From: a virus
DNA length: 26,138 bases
Virus record (IMG/VR): IMGVR_UViG_3300002132_000124
Span: 1 to 26,138 of that record
Strand: one strand, 5' to 3'
Part shown: piece by piece, positions 1 through 6,876 of the stretch
Numbering within the stretch: the first letter of the stretch is position 1
Layout of the letters: the number at the start of each line of letters is the position of its first letter
Notes under the pieces: model-generated
Seen by the model: only the letters and a program-made list of their open reading frames with translations
The model's database searches: none
What the model was told of the DNA's origin: nothing
Position numbers and translations under genes: made by a program

Positions 1-92
1 CGAATAATTTTACTACATCGTTGTGCAAGCTCACCACATTCTTCCATAGTTAGAACCATAAGCTCTTGCAGTTTGTTTAGTGTACCCGGCAT
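1..92 (-). CDS. MazG-like nucleotide pyrophosphohydrolase, N-terminal fragment (cut by window edge)
   Basis: Only the first 30 or so residues are visible, starting MPGTLNKLQELMVLTMEECG. The segment MEECGELAQRC matches the first metal-binding helix (EExxE) of the all-alpha NTP pyrophosphohydrolase superfamily (MazG, dCTPase, PRA-PH). Such enzymes hydrolyse nucleoside triphosphates to monophosphate and pyrophosphate. The ATG shares one base with the stop of the upstream 61-aa gene (TAATG), which indicates translational coupling. The second half of the active site lies outside the window, so substrate class cannot be judged. A second MazG-fold gene lies at 869-1225. Confidence 0.6.
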   Translation of the reverse strand, partial: MPGTLNKLQELMVLTMEECGELAQRCSKII

Positions 93-277
93 TAGTCTTC
101 CTTAGGAGCATCTTCGTTAGTAGTTGCTGCTTTTTTTCGTTTACCGTAAAAGCTATACTGAAATTCAATTTCTTCACTTCGTTGGCCATATTCAAACTGT
201 TGAATTTTACCTCCGTTATCTAGAAATTCTTGTATTTCATCACTGTGTAGATTTTGTTTTCTTGGTGGAGGGTTCAT
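92..277 (-). CDS. Small conserved-type phage protein, unknown function
   Basis: 61 residues, not recognised as a named family. The middle part, SDEIQEFLDNGGKIQQFEYG, follows a pattern (a short helix, then FLxxGGKI, then an extended segment) that I recall from many small marine-phage proteins, but I cannot assign a role. The C-terminus is charged (KRKKAATTNEDAPKED). The start ATG overlaps the end of the DexA-like gene by 4 bases and the stop overlaps the next ATG by 1 base, so it sits in a tightly coupled operon between two nucleotide-metabolism genes. No membrane segment or cysteine pair is present. Confidence 0.7.
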   Translation of the reverse strand: MNPPPRKQNLHSDEIQEFLDNGGKIQQFEYGQRSEEIEFQYSFYGKRKKAATTNEDAPKED

Positions 278-810
278 CGTTTTAGTCCTAACTCTTTATA
301 TGCAATTTGAATTGCTTTTGATTGATAGTATGCATCGGCTAATGCATTGTGCAGATCAGTCTGCATTGCTTTGCGTGGATCAGTCTGACAACAGCCAAAA
401 AGTGTTCTAGAATCCCGTATAATCCAGAAGTTCCACGGAATCGGCTTTGCAGCGCGGCGGAACATGTCTTCCAGTATGGTATAGTCAAAACCGTAACCTT
501 GTCCCCATAATGTATCAACACCAACGACCCACTTGTTAACTTGACGTAGAGCCTCATCTACGCTAACTGCACCAGTCTGGTCAAATGCTTCTTCCATAAT
601 GGCAGGATCTTGTTTGCCCCACCATTCAATTGTACTGTCACTAGCAGTACGCCCAAGAGTATCTTGTTCGTCAATGCTAATTTTTAGGTAAAGTTCTGAG
701 TGAGGTTCGCTGTCATCCAGCGGATTAAACTTAACTGCACCTAGCGATAGGACAGTTGCAGTTGGACTAGTATCAATAGTCTCTAGATCGATAGTGCCAT
801 GTGTAGCCAA
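274..810 (-). CDS. dexA: DexA-like 3'-5' exonuclease (DEDDh, Rv2179c-like family)
   Basis: 178 residues. The DEDDh catalytic set is visible: D8 and E10 in IDLET, D109 in GQGYGFDYTIL, and H154 with D159 in HNALADAYYQ. STIEWW at 59-64 and RDSRTL at 132-137 also match T4 exonuclease A (DexA), although this protein is shorter than T4 DexA (about 227 aa). Family members degrade single-stranded DNA or RNA from the 3' end. The start is a TTG codon (808-810): AAGGAG lies 7 bases upstream, no ATG fits, and the catalytic Asp is at residue 8, so a later start would destroy the active site. A sigma-70-type promoter at 837-865 is placed to drive it, and the ribosome site lies in an inverted repeat (816-863). 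Confidence 0.9.
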   Translation of the reverse strand: MATHGTIDLETIDTSPTATVLSLGAVKFNPLDDSEPHSELYLKISIDEQDTLGRTASDSTIEWWGKQDPAIMEEAFDQTGAVSVDEALRQVNKWVVGVDTLWGQGYGFDYTILEDMFRRAAKPIPWNFWIIRDSRTLFGCCQTDPRKAMQTDLHNALADAYYQSKAIQIAYKELGLKR

Positions 811-815
811 AAGAA

Positions 816-863
816 AACTCCTTAATCATTATATACATTATAGCATATAGTAACTAAGGAGTC
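816..863 (-). promoter_or_regulatory. Inverted repeat that can hide the exonuclease ribosome-binding site
   Basis: The minus-strand arm GACTCCTTAGTTA (863 to 851) can pair with TGATTAAGGAGTT (828 to 816). That makes a 13-bp RNA stem with three G-U pairs and a 22-base loop (829-850). The second arm contains the whole Shine-Dalgarno sequence of the TTG-started exonuclease gene. The first arm overlaps the -35 box and the loop holds the -10 box, so RNA started at this promoter contains only the second arm. Pairing was found by eye; no folding energy was calculated. Confidence 0.7.
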
Positions 864-865
864 AA
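837..865 (-). promoter_or_regulatory. Sigma-70-type promoter for the DexA-like operon
   Basis: On the minus strand, TTGACT (865 to 860), a 17-base spacer and a perfect TATAAT (842 to 837). The expected RNA start near 830 leaves a short leader carrying the AAGGAG site before the TTG start at 810. It lies in the 58-base gap between two genes, which supports a real early/middle host-polymerase promoter. Confidence 0.8.
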
Positions 866-868
866 GTA

Positions 869-1225
869 TTATTTTACAAATTGTGCTAGTTCAGGTGCAG
901 TCCAGCCTTCGGGCTTTAGTACTTTACCGTCTGCACGTTTAATTACTTTGCCTGTTGTAGGGTCTATTTTGGCAAAGTTAGTTCGCATAACTTCGTTCCA
1001 CGCTGCTTCGCCATCCCAACCAGCTGCTCTGATAGCACCGATGGTGACAACTAAGATGTCTACAAGTGCATCAAGTTGCTCTACACGATCACCTGCAAGA
1101 ATGGCATCTTCTAGTTCGCCTGTTTCTTCTGTAATTAAATCAAGATACATAACATAGTTGTCAATACTAGGTGTTTGATCACACGCTTCATGGAAGTCGT
1201 TTACGTCTTTAAATGGATTTGTCAA
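869..1225 (-). CDS. MazG/PRA-PH-like nucleoside triphosphate pyrophosphohydrolase
   Basis: 118 residues. The metal-binding signature of the all-alpha NTP-PPase superfamily is intact: E33, E34 and E37 in TEETGELEDA, then E49 and D52/D56 in VEQLDALVDILVV. The C-terminal part (KRADGKVLKPEGW) resembles the tail of phage phosphoribosyl-ATP-pyrophosphohydrolase-like proteins. The enzyme probably removes pyrophosphate from a nucleotide in the infected cell; the substrate cannot be read from the sequence. The start is TTG (1223-1225), with AGAGG five bases upstream and no suitable ATG. The gene follows the GroES gene by 15 bases and precedes the DexA-like gene, from which it is separated by a promoter. 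Confidence 0.85.
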   Translation of the reverse strand: MTNPFKDVNDFHEACDQTPSIDNYVMYLDLITEETGELEDAILAGDRVEQLDALVDILVVTIGAIRAAGWDGEAAWNEVMRTNFAKIDPTTGKVIKRADGKVLKPEGWTAPELAQFVK

Positions 1226-1240
1226 TTTTGCCTCTTAATA

Positions 1241-1645
1241 TTATTGATTTATAAATGAACCGGGGTCCACAGTAGCATGAGCACCGTCATTGTATTCTGC
1301 TCCGATATAAATGTCATTTGGTTTCTCTTCAGAATAACCAATAACACTTTCAGTTTCTACCATACGCAATTCTACTTCGCCTTCTGGAGTTTCTACTGTA
1401 AATGCTCTAGTCCAACGACCGTGTTCGATTAGAATCCAATGACCGATATTATAATCATCTTTGTTGCGTGGACCCTTTGAATAAACTTTTGCCCAACGTG
1501 GGTAAATTCCTCGTGTAGTACCGTCGTCGTCTTTAATGATTAGACCACCTGTGGTCTTTTGTTCACCAAAAAACATGTCAGATACAATTACACGATTGCC
1601 TACTGCTGCTACATTGCCTTTAATTTTACTTAATTGGATACCCAT
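1241..1645 (-). CDS. 31: T4 gp31-like GroES co-chaperonin
   Basis: 134 residues, longer than bacterial GroES (about 97) and close to T4 gp31 (111). GNRVIV at 16-21 is the first beta strand of the GroES fold. The glycine- and threonine-rich stretch at about 25-46 (FGEQKTTGGLIIKDDDG) is the mobile loop that contacts GroEL. IGHWILIEHGRWTRAF at 67-82 is the following barrel strand. In T4, gp31 replaces host GroES so that GroEL can fold the large major capsid protein; the same role is likely here. The ATG shares one base with the stop of the upstream 102-aa gene, and GGAG lies 6 bases before it. Confidence 0.9.
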   Translation of the reverse strand: MGIQLSKIKGNVAAVGNRVIVSDMFFGEQKTTGGLIIKDDDGTTRGIYPRWAKVYSKGPRNKDDYNIGHWILIEHGRWTRAFTVETPEGEVELRMVETESVIGYSEEKPNDIYIGAEYNDGAHATVDPGSFINQ

Positions 1646-1953
1646 TATTTACTCCGTGGTATAAAGTTGCCGTTGTCGTCTTCTTCCCATTCAGCAGATT
1701 CCGATGCCGAGGGTTGATTTTTTGCTACAGGCTGTTCTTCTATTACACCTGGATTAGATTGGTAGTAATCTTTAAGTAGTTCTTCTTTTTTACGAACAAT
1801 TTTTCCACCTGCACCAAGCTGATCGCCACGTGCATTTACACGAGCATTGCCTACTGCTGGAGTCAGTTCATTACGTTGACGTAGCATATCCATATCAACA
1901 ATTTTACCGTTCGCACTTCTGTGGACTTTACGTCCTGGTTGTTTCATTGCCAT
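1645..1953 (-). CDS. Conserved-type marine T4-like phage protein, unknown function
   Basis: 102 residues, hydrophilic, no membrane segment. The middle part, NELTPAVGNARVNARGDQLG followed by AGGKIVRKKEELLKDYY, is a pattern I recall from uncharacterised proteins of marine T4-like phages; no function is known to me. The C-terminal third is acidic and probably disordered (SAEWEEDDNGNFIPRSK). The first of two close ATGs was chosen because AGGAGG lies 8 bases upstream, one of the strongest ribosome sites in the window. It ends in a TAATG overlap with the GroES gene, so the two are translationally coupled. Confidence 0.75.
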   Translation of the reverse strand: MAMKQPGRKVHRSANGKIVDMDMLRQRNELTPAVGNARVNARGDQLGAGGKIVRKKEELLKDYYQSNPGVIEEQPVAKNQPSASESAEWEEDDNGNFIPRSK

Positions 1954-1981
1954 TTTAATAGCCTCCTAGTTATATACTTAC

Positions 1982-2503
1982 TTATCTCAGGAACTCTCTC
2001 CAATCCAGGTCAAACTGGATTGAATCAATTCTGTGTACACCTATTAAGTATAGCACATAACTTGCTACACTACTACCTCTACCTACACCCCAAACGATGT
2101 TATTTTCACGCATAAAGTCTACAAGATACTTCATATAGCATAACAGTGGCAACATTCCACGATCGTCAAATGCATCAAATTCTTCTGTCAACCGTTGCTT
2201 CTTTTCTATAGTATCGCATTGCGCTAAACAAAAGTCGTATATAGGATATGTTTTATATTTTTCAGGCATAAACCATTCTGACTGTAACGCACCGTCAAAG
2301 GTCTTTTGATCTACATCTAAGGGAATATATTTTGTAAGTTCGGGGAGGTATTGTTCACGCATTGCTGCGTTAAACTTTTCTATATCATCTGAAGGATCAC
2401 ATAGTACTACATGACACTTGTCAACATGACCACTATAGATCATATCAACGAGGTTGCGGTTATTGAAACGTGGAATACCTAGTTCATCTGTTTTCATAAG
2501 CAT
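1982..2503 (-). CDS. Stand-alone DNA polymerase III alpha (DnaE) palm-like fragment
   Basis: 173 residues. Residues 139-173 (GVGRGSSVASYVLYLIGVHR and on to DLDWREFLR) align with the bacterial DnaE palm segment GPGRGSAAGSLVAYALGI..ID...(F/Y)DLLFERFL. The preceding 55 residues (TIEKKQRLTEEFDAFDDRGM...YLVDFMRENNI) resemble the helical stretch before it. In DnaE the catalytic aspartates (PDFDIDF) follow within about 10-15 residues, but this gene stops right after WREFLR, so it cannot be a polymerase alone. No PHP, fingers or catalytic remainder is present next door. The start has no clear Shine-Dalgarno sequence; a second ATG two codons later is possible. Function unknown. Confidence 0.75.
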   Translation of the reverse strand: MLMKTDELGIPRFNNRNLVDMIYSGHVDKCHVVLCDPSDDIEKFNAAMREQYLPELTKYIPLDVDQKTFDGALQSEWFMPEKYKTYPIYDFCLAQCDTIEKKQRLTEEFDAFDDRGMLPLLCYMKYLVDFMRENNIVWGVGRGSSVASYVLYLIGVHRIDSIQFDLDWREFLR

Positions 2504-2507
2504 ACTA

Positions 2508-2538
2508 ACAGTTTAACTGATATTGATTAAACTGTCAA
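2508..2538 (-). promoter_or_regulatory. Inverted repeat and weak promoter-like boxes before the DnaE-like fragment
   Basis: ACAGTTTAA (2535 to 2527) and TTAAACTGT (2516 to 2508) form a perfect 9-bp stem with a 10-base loop, extendable by wobble pairs. There is no T-run, so it is not a typical intrinsic terminator. TTGACA (2538 to 2533) is followed after 17 bases by TAAACT (2515 to 2510), which matches the -10 consensus at only four of six positions. The RNA start would fall close to the ATG at 2503, giving a nearly leaderless message. Confidence 0.45.
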
Positions 2539-2749
2539 GTCCTGATTTGCCGTTTTGTTGTGTTTGTTGGAGATATTGTTTTGCACGTCTTGCTCGTGAC
2601 TCTTCTCGATACATGTCTAGTATCGCAGAAATTTGCTCCTGCACTTGAGGATTATGTGTCATGAAATACTTACGCTGAAGATCGAGCATTTTATTCTCTA
2701 CTTCAGCATCAGTTAGCTGATCAAAACTGTCAACTAGCGGATTGAACAT
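2513..2749 (-). CDS. Small helical protein, unknown function
   Basis: 78 residues, mostly helical by composition: LTDAEVENKMLDLQRKYFMT, then a NPQVQEQISAILDMYREESR-type helix with many Arg and Gln. I recall short proteins of this type (MFNPLVD... start) in marine T4-like phages but know no function. It begins with a TAATG overlap with the 187-aa structural gene, so it probably belongs to the late structural transcript. The hairpin at 2508-2535 covers its stop codon. Confidence 0.7.
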   Translation of the reverse strand: MFNPLVDSFDQLTDAEVENKMLDLQRKYFMTHNPQVQEQISAILDMYREESRARRAKQYLQQTQQNGKSGLDSLINIS

Positions 2750-3312
2750 TAACTAAATGTTCCGATATAGTTAGCAAACACTGTAATGCCGCCGTTTATA
2801 GTCCAAAAATCAATTATAACAGGAGTAAAAGTCGATGTTACTGAAATAGTATCACCTGTAAATACTCCATTACCATCAGTTATAACTGAACCAGTAGCAC
2901 TTGCAAGTGTAACAGTACGTGGAGTACCGTCACCAGTTAGTTGTAACCGTAGTTTACCCATTACGCCGCTTGTTGGCCAGCTACCAATAGTTGCTACTAA
3001 GTCACCATTTGCTTGCAATGTTTGATAGTGCCCTTGCTCCCAATCAATAGGCCAAGCTCCACTACGTGCTGCATTAGAATATACTGTTTCGGTGTTCTTT
3101 TTAAGTTCAGCTTCACTAATTACACTACCATTAAAGTTGTTATCTGCATCTAATTTTGCAGCACTACTTTGTAATGTTGTAATTTCGCTCGCTGCTTGTT
3201 CTAGTGCAACCTTAGTCACACTGAAATTTGTACGAAATCCTTGACTATCGTTGTCTTGTCCAGCTACTGGATAAGCAGCGTCGAACCCCACTGTACTAAT
3301 TGTACTTGCCAT
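2749..3312 (-). CDS. Virion structural / fibre-associated protein
   Basis: 187 residues. The N-terminus (GQDNDSQGFRTNFSVTKVAL, then EQAASEITTLQ) is a helix-forming module of a type common at the start of marine T4-like phage structural proteins. The C-terminal half (about 85-187) is rich in Gly, Thr and Val and looks all-beta (TGDGTPRTVTLASATGS). No enzyme motif is visible. AGGAG lies 9 bases before the ATG and a late box lies at 3333-3340. It is the last large gene of the fibre block in the direction of transcription. A small adaptor or tip protein of a fibre or the baseplate is the likeliest role; this is inference. Confidence 0.75.
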   Translation of the reverse strand: MASTISTVGFDAAYPVAGQDNDSQGFRTNFSVTKVALEQAASEITTLQSSAAKLDADNNFNGSVISEAELKKNTETVYSNAARSGAWPIDWEQGHYQTLQANGDLVATIGSWPTSGVMGKLRLQLTGDGTPRTVTLASATGSVITDGNGVFTGDTISVTSTFTPVIIDFWTINGGITVFANYIGTFS

Positions 3313-3332
3313 ATTTTATATCTCCTGTATCA

Positions 3333-3340
3333 TATTTATC
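3333..3340 (-). promoter_or_regulatory. Late promoter box GATAAATA before the 187-aa structural gene
   Basis: Matches the T4 late -10 consensus TATAAATA at 7 of 8 positions. It lies 20 bases before the ATG at 3312, in the short gap after the Ig-repeat gene. Confidence 0.65.
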
Positions 3341-3344
3341 TTTG

Positions 3345-6125
3345 TTAAGTGTTGAATTCGTAATTTGCGAATAATACGTATTGCTCCTGCGAAACACCTT
3401 CGGAATTATCTATAACATACCTATCGATATCTAATTCGTATTGTCTAAAATCAATGTTGTAAAAATCGATAGTATTAGCAATAATTTTTGCAGTTCCTGT
3501 TTTACAGTAACACAATGGAATAGCATTAACAAACCCTAGTTCAGTTATTGTATCTTCCTGCGATGTCCTCATCCATAGTGGTAAGAAATTCTTTTCAGTT
3601 TCGCCTATACTCTTGATAGCTGCTCGCATATGTGTCATATTAGATATGTAACGAGTTGTATCATTAGTACCGTCTATAAGTATAGCATCACTATCAGAAG
3701 TAATTACATTAGTAGGCCATGGTCTGTATTTGTTACTTTCTATCACGCCGGGTGTAAATGGTATGTTTACAGAATACCCTGCTTGGTTAATAATCTCTAA
3801 TATACTTGTTACTGGTAAGTTATAAATTTCATTTCTGCCGTTAATATTTAACAAGTCGATCCATTTTACTACAACATCACCGTCTTCTCTAGTAGTAATT
3901 GTAACTTCAGAAAACTCACTTGCATAGGTATCGTTAATGTCAGTATACCTTGCACTGTTTACTAAAACTTTATCAGGGTTTTTAATTTTTATTTGTGTAG
4001 CAACTTTTTGATTTTTCTTAGTAGATTGTTGTGGATCAATTACTTCTAAATAGACTACTTCGTAAACTACATCTTGAGTACCGGGTGTTTTAGCAACCGC
4101 GGTTTTTACGCTACCAATTTTAAGATTACGTCTTTTATGATTTTTTGCAGTTGCAGCTACAAATTGATCTATAGCTTTCGCCTCTATTCCTGCGTATGCA
4201 AGTATTTTAATTTTAGTTTGAATACCAAAATTGGGATCGTTTGGTCGATATAGATACTGTGGAAGGAATATCTCTGCATTGTTTACAAAATTAAGGAACG
4301 CACTACGCTGTACTCTAGGCAACAACGGTTGTAAAAAAACATTACTATATTGTTTATTATCTGGATCGGAAAGACTAACAGTAAATATTCTTTCAATTGC
4401 ACTAAATCCGAATTGATCCTGTGATTTAATTGTAAAATTATATGTACGGTCGAGTGTAGTAGTATTTCCGTCTAACTGCATCTGTTGACTGTCAAATACA
4501 GTTAATCCTAGTTGTAGCTCTGTACCAAAACTGTTTACCTTACCAATTAATTCACCACTTAATGATAGTGTTAATCCTGGAGGCAATGTACCAGATGTTA
4601 CTGTGTACAGTAACGTAGCATTTGGTACTGTTGTAGTTGCCTTAACACTTAATGTACTAATGTAATTGGCGCTAAAAAATCCTAAATTACTAGGAGTAAT
4701 CCACTTTATAGTTGAATCAACTTCACCTAATAGTTTTACAACAAACGTCTTCGTACTAACGGTATTTTCTGTTTCAACAATAGCAATTGTGCCAAAATTA
4801 ATACTAGTACCTTTATTAAATGCAGTAATTAATGCGTTGTTTAATGTTAATGTATCATACGCAGTATTACTAGTATTAATATTCTCAACAATGTATGTGT
4901 ATCCTGCTACAGTAAATTCTTTACCTATTACATATTGTGAATATGCATCAAACTTACTGGTCTTAAGTTGTGATGTTCCAGGATTTGCTCCTTCATATAC
5001 ATATTCTATTAATTGTACAGTGTCGACATCGTAACCAATACGCTGTGCTGCGACCGAAAATTTATATTCTCGTGTTACCGCAGGCTGATAAGGGACTCTA
5101 CCTGCAATTTCGCCCGTAGTAGTATCGAGTGTTAACCCAGGCGGAAGTATACTAGCACTATTATCATCATTAAGCGATGTTTGATAATAACTAACTACTC
5201 CTGATAGTGTATTAGGATCTATAACATCGAGAATCAAAGTAACATAATTGTCAGCTCGTCTGTAACCAAAGTCTCTTGGCGTTAACCAAATTGGCACTCT
5301 GATATGTGTGTTGTCTGCACTAAAGATGCCAGTTCCGACTTGCATAACAGTAGTATCTGATCTAAAGAAATCATCACCGACAACATATAATTTAAATGTA
5401 CGACTTGTAATAGAGTCACCGTCACTTACACTAACTACGAACTCGTAAAAGCGATTAAGTTTCTTAGGAGATTGAGTAGGGGTGCTTAGATCATAAATTG
5501 TAGTATCATAATAGAAACTGTCAAACCCGTTTGAACTCGGAACACTCCAGTCATATGCACTGGTGGAGCCTGAATCATATCCTGCATCATCATAAAACCC
5601 AGACGCTGCCGCCTTTTCTATTGCAAGAATTGGCTCAACAATGCCAACTAATTTACCATCTTTAGTTAATTGAATACCCGGGGGCAATGTTCCGCCTTTT
5701 GCTGGAATAAAATACTCAAGTACTTGTCCGGCAGCAGTATCAGTGTCTATTACTTCTAATTGGAAATCTACAGGTGCGCTGTCTAATATATAGTAGGTCC
5801 CGTTATTTCCAGCTGCTAATAAATCTGCAGGAGTTTGCCAAACTGGTATATCGGCACCCAGTACCGTTATTTTAAATGTTCTATCACTAATTTGTGAATT
5901 ATAGGTTGCTCTAAGTACAAATGTACTAATCGTCTCTCTTGCAACTTCTATTGGAGTTCCTGCTATTGTATTATTAGTTAATCTTAATCCTGCAGGCAAA
6001 CTTCCACTTATTATTTTAACAGTTGCACCTGATTCTGAAAGTGGTAGTGCTAACGGAGCAACTGTTACTTGCTCGTCGAGAGTGCCAAGACTGTCACCGT
6101 TATTGCTTGTCCAAAAGTTTGCCAT
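3345..6125 (-). CDS. Large structural protein with putative-Ig (He_PIG) repeats
   Basis: 926 residues. Four copies of the He_PIG signature LPPGLxL...GxIxG are visible: LPAGLRL at 43-49, LPPGIQL at 147-153, LPPGLTL at 327-333 and LPPGLTL at 514-520. Each is followed by an Ig-like strand pattern ending in F.V.V or F.L.A. The spacing is irregular because long loops are inserted (for example residues 165-225, rich in Asp, Ser and Tyr). From about 600 to 926 a different domain follows (FLQPLLPRVQRSAFLNFVNN onward), with no family I recognise. Ig-like repeats in phage virions usually bind weakly to cell-surface sugars or extend baseplate and fibre parts. A late box lies 22 bases before the ATG. Confidence 0.8.
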   Translation of the reverse strand: MANFWTSNNGDSLGTLDEQVTVAPLALPLSESGATVKIISGSLPAGLRLTNNTIAGTPIEVARETISTFVLRATYNSQISDRTFKITVLGADIPVWQTPADLLAAGNNGTYYILDSAPVDFQLEVIDTDTAAGQVLEYFIPAKGGTLPPGIQLTKDGKLVGIVEPILAIEKAAASGFYDDAGYDSGSTSAYDWSVPSSNGFDSFYYDTTIYDLSTPTQSPKKLNRFYEFVVSVSDGDSITSRTFKLYVVGDDFFRSDTTVMQVGTGIFSADNTHIRVPIWLTPRDFGYRRADNYVTLILDVIDPNTLSGVVSYYQTSLNDDNSASILPPGLTLDTTTGEIAGRVPYQPAVTREYKFSVAAQRIGYDVDTVQLIEYVYEGANPGTSQLKTSKFDAYSQYVIGKEFTVAGYTYIVENINTSNTAYDTLTLNNALITAFNKGTSINFGTIAIVETENTVSTKTFVVKLLGEVDSTIKWITPSNLGFFSANYISTLSVKATTTVPNATLLYTVTSGTLPPGLTLSLSGELIGKVNSFGTELQLGLTVFDSQQMQLDGNTTTLDRTYNFTIKSQDQFGFSAIERIFTVSLSDPDNKQYSNVFLQPLLPRVQRSAFLNFVNNAEIFLPQYLYRPNDPNFGIQTKIKILAYAGIEAKAIDQFVAATAKNHKRRNLKIGSVKTAVAKTPGTQDVVYEVVYLEVIDPQQSTKKNQKVATQIKIKNPDKVLVNSARYTDINDTYASEFSEVTITTREDGDVVVKWIDLLNINGRNEIYNLPVTSILEIINQAGYSVNIPFTPGVIESNKYRPWPTNVITSDSDAILIDGTNDTTRYISNMTHMRAAIKSIGETEKNFLPLWMRTSQEDTITELGFVNAIPLCYCKTGTAKIIANTIDFYNIDFRQYELDIDRYVIDNSEGVSQEQYVLFANYEFNT

Positions 6126-6147
6126 ATATACTATTCCCTATATAGCA

Positions 6148-6155
6148 TATTTATC
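6148..6155 (-). promoter_or_regulatory. Late promoter box GATAAATA before the 926-aa structural gene
   Basis: Seven of eight matches to TATAAATA. It sits in the 36-base gap between two genes and 22 bases before the ATG at 6125. The same eight bases and the following TG occur before the 187-aa gene. Confidence 0.65.
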
Positions 6156-6161
6156 GAAAAA

Positions 6162-6863
6162 TTATAATGTACCGTAATCAGACACTAATGAGCTCGGAGC
6201 AGTAATTGAGCCGTAGTCAATTGTAGTGGCTCTAAACAATAGTTCTATACTCGTTGTTATGTTATCAGATATTAAACCGTAGTCTGCGCCACTAACAATT
6301 CTATCTAGCTCACTTACATTAACACCATTAACTGTACCAGTTAATGCTCCAACAACTGAAGTTGCATTGACTGCGGTTGCATTTAGCGTCCCTACATCAT
6401 TAATATTAAATTCGTTAGCATCAAGAGCAGCTCCCAGTGACGGATTTTTATCCTGAAAGATTAAATCTGTAGCATTAATTGCGACAGTGACATTACTACC
6501 TGACAATGAAGTATCAATGTTTTGCCCACCATTGATACCAAACTGTCTACCTGCACCTGACAGACTTAGAGTGCTTCCGTCAGTCCTAACAGTAATATTA
6601 CCATTGTTAGTAATTGTAATGCTTGTACCGTCAGCAGTAAGTGACATATTATCACCTGCAATCAGACTTCTAAAGTTTAGCGTAGTGGCTTCTTTAGTAT
6701 AAAATACTCCAACCCCTGTGCCTAAGTTTGCTGCATTATTTTGCGGCACAACTCTTGCATCAAGTTCGGTAAAGTTGTTGTTAACCTTAACAAATGCCTG
6801 ACGGAGATCATCGCCTGTGCCATCGTTTGCTATATTGCCTACATTAATTCTTGATATGGTCAT
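6162..6863 (-). CDS. Tail-fibre-like protein with NDGTGD N-terminal module
   Basis: 233 residues. The first 37 residues (INVGNIANDGTGDDLRQAF, then VKVNNNFTEL) match the N-terminus of the 3002-aa protein at 9644-18652. This looks like a shared attachment or trimerisation module. The middle is low-complexity, Asn/Thr/Ser/Gly-rich beta sequence typical of fibre shafts (NITVRTDGSTLSLSGAGRQF). The C-terminal 45 residues contain DYG three times (ADYGLI, IDYGSI, SDYGTL), a short repeated motif that may form the tip. GGAG lies upstream of the ATG and a late box lies in the end of the protease gene. Confidence 0.8.
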   Translation of the reverse strand: MTISRINVGNIANDGTGDDLRQAFVKVNNNFTELDARVVPQNNAANLGTGVGVFYTKEATTLNFRSLIAGDNMSLTADGTSITITNNGNITVRTDGSTLSLSGAGRQFGINGGQNIDTSLSGSNVTVAINATDLIFQDKNPSLGAALDANEFNINDVGTLNATAVNATSVVGALTGTVNGVNVSELDRIVSGADYGLISDNITTSIELLFRATTIDYGSITAPSSLVSDYGTL

Positions 6864-6876
6864 TTTTTTATCTCCG

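Noticed and set aside
1246-1253. TATAAATC as a late box before the PRA-PH-like gene
   Set aside because: Last base differs, it lies inside the end of the GroES gene, and the region appears to be served by other promoters; too weak alone.
4666-5034. 122-residue plus-strand frame opposite the Ig-repeat gene
   Set aside because: Antisense shadow rich in Val, Leu and Ser, with no ribosome site or promoter and no protein-like motif.
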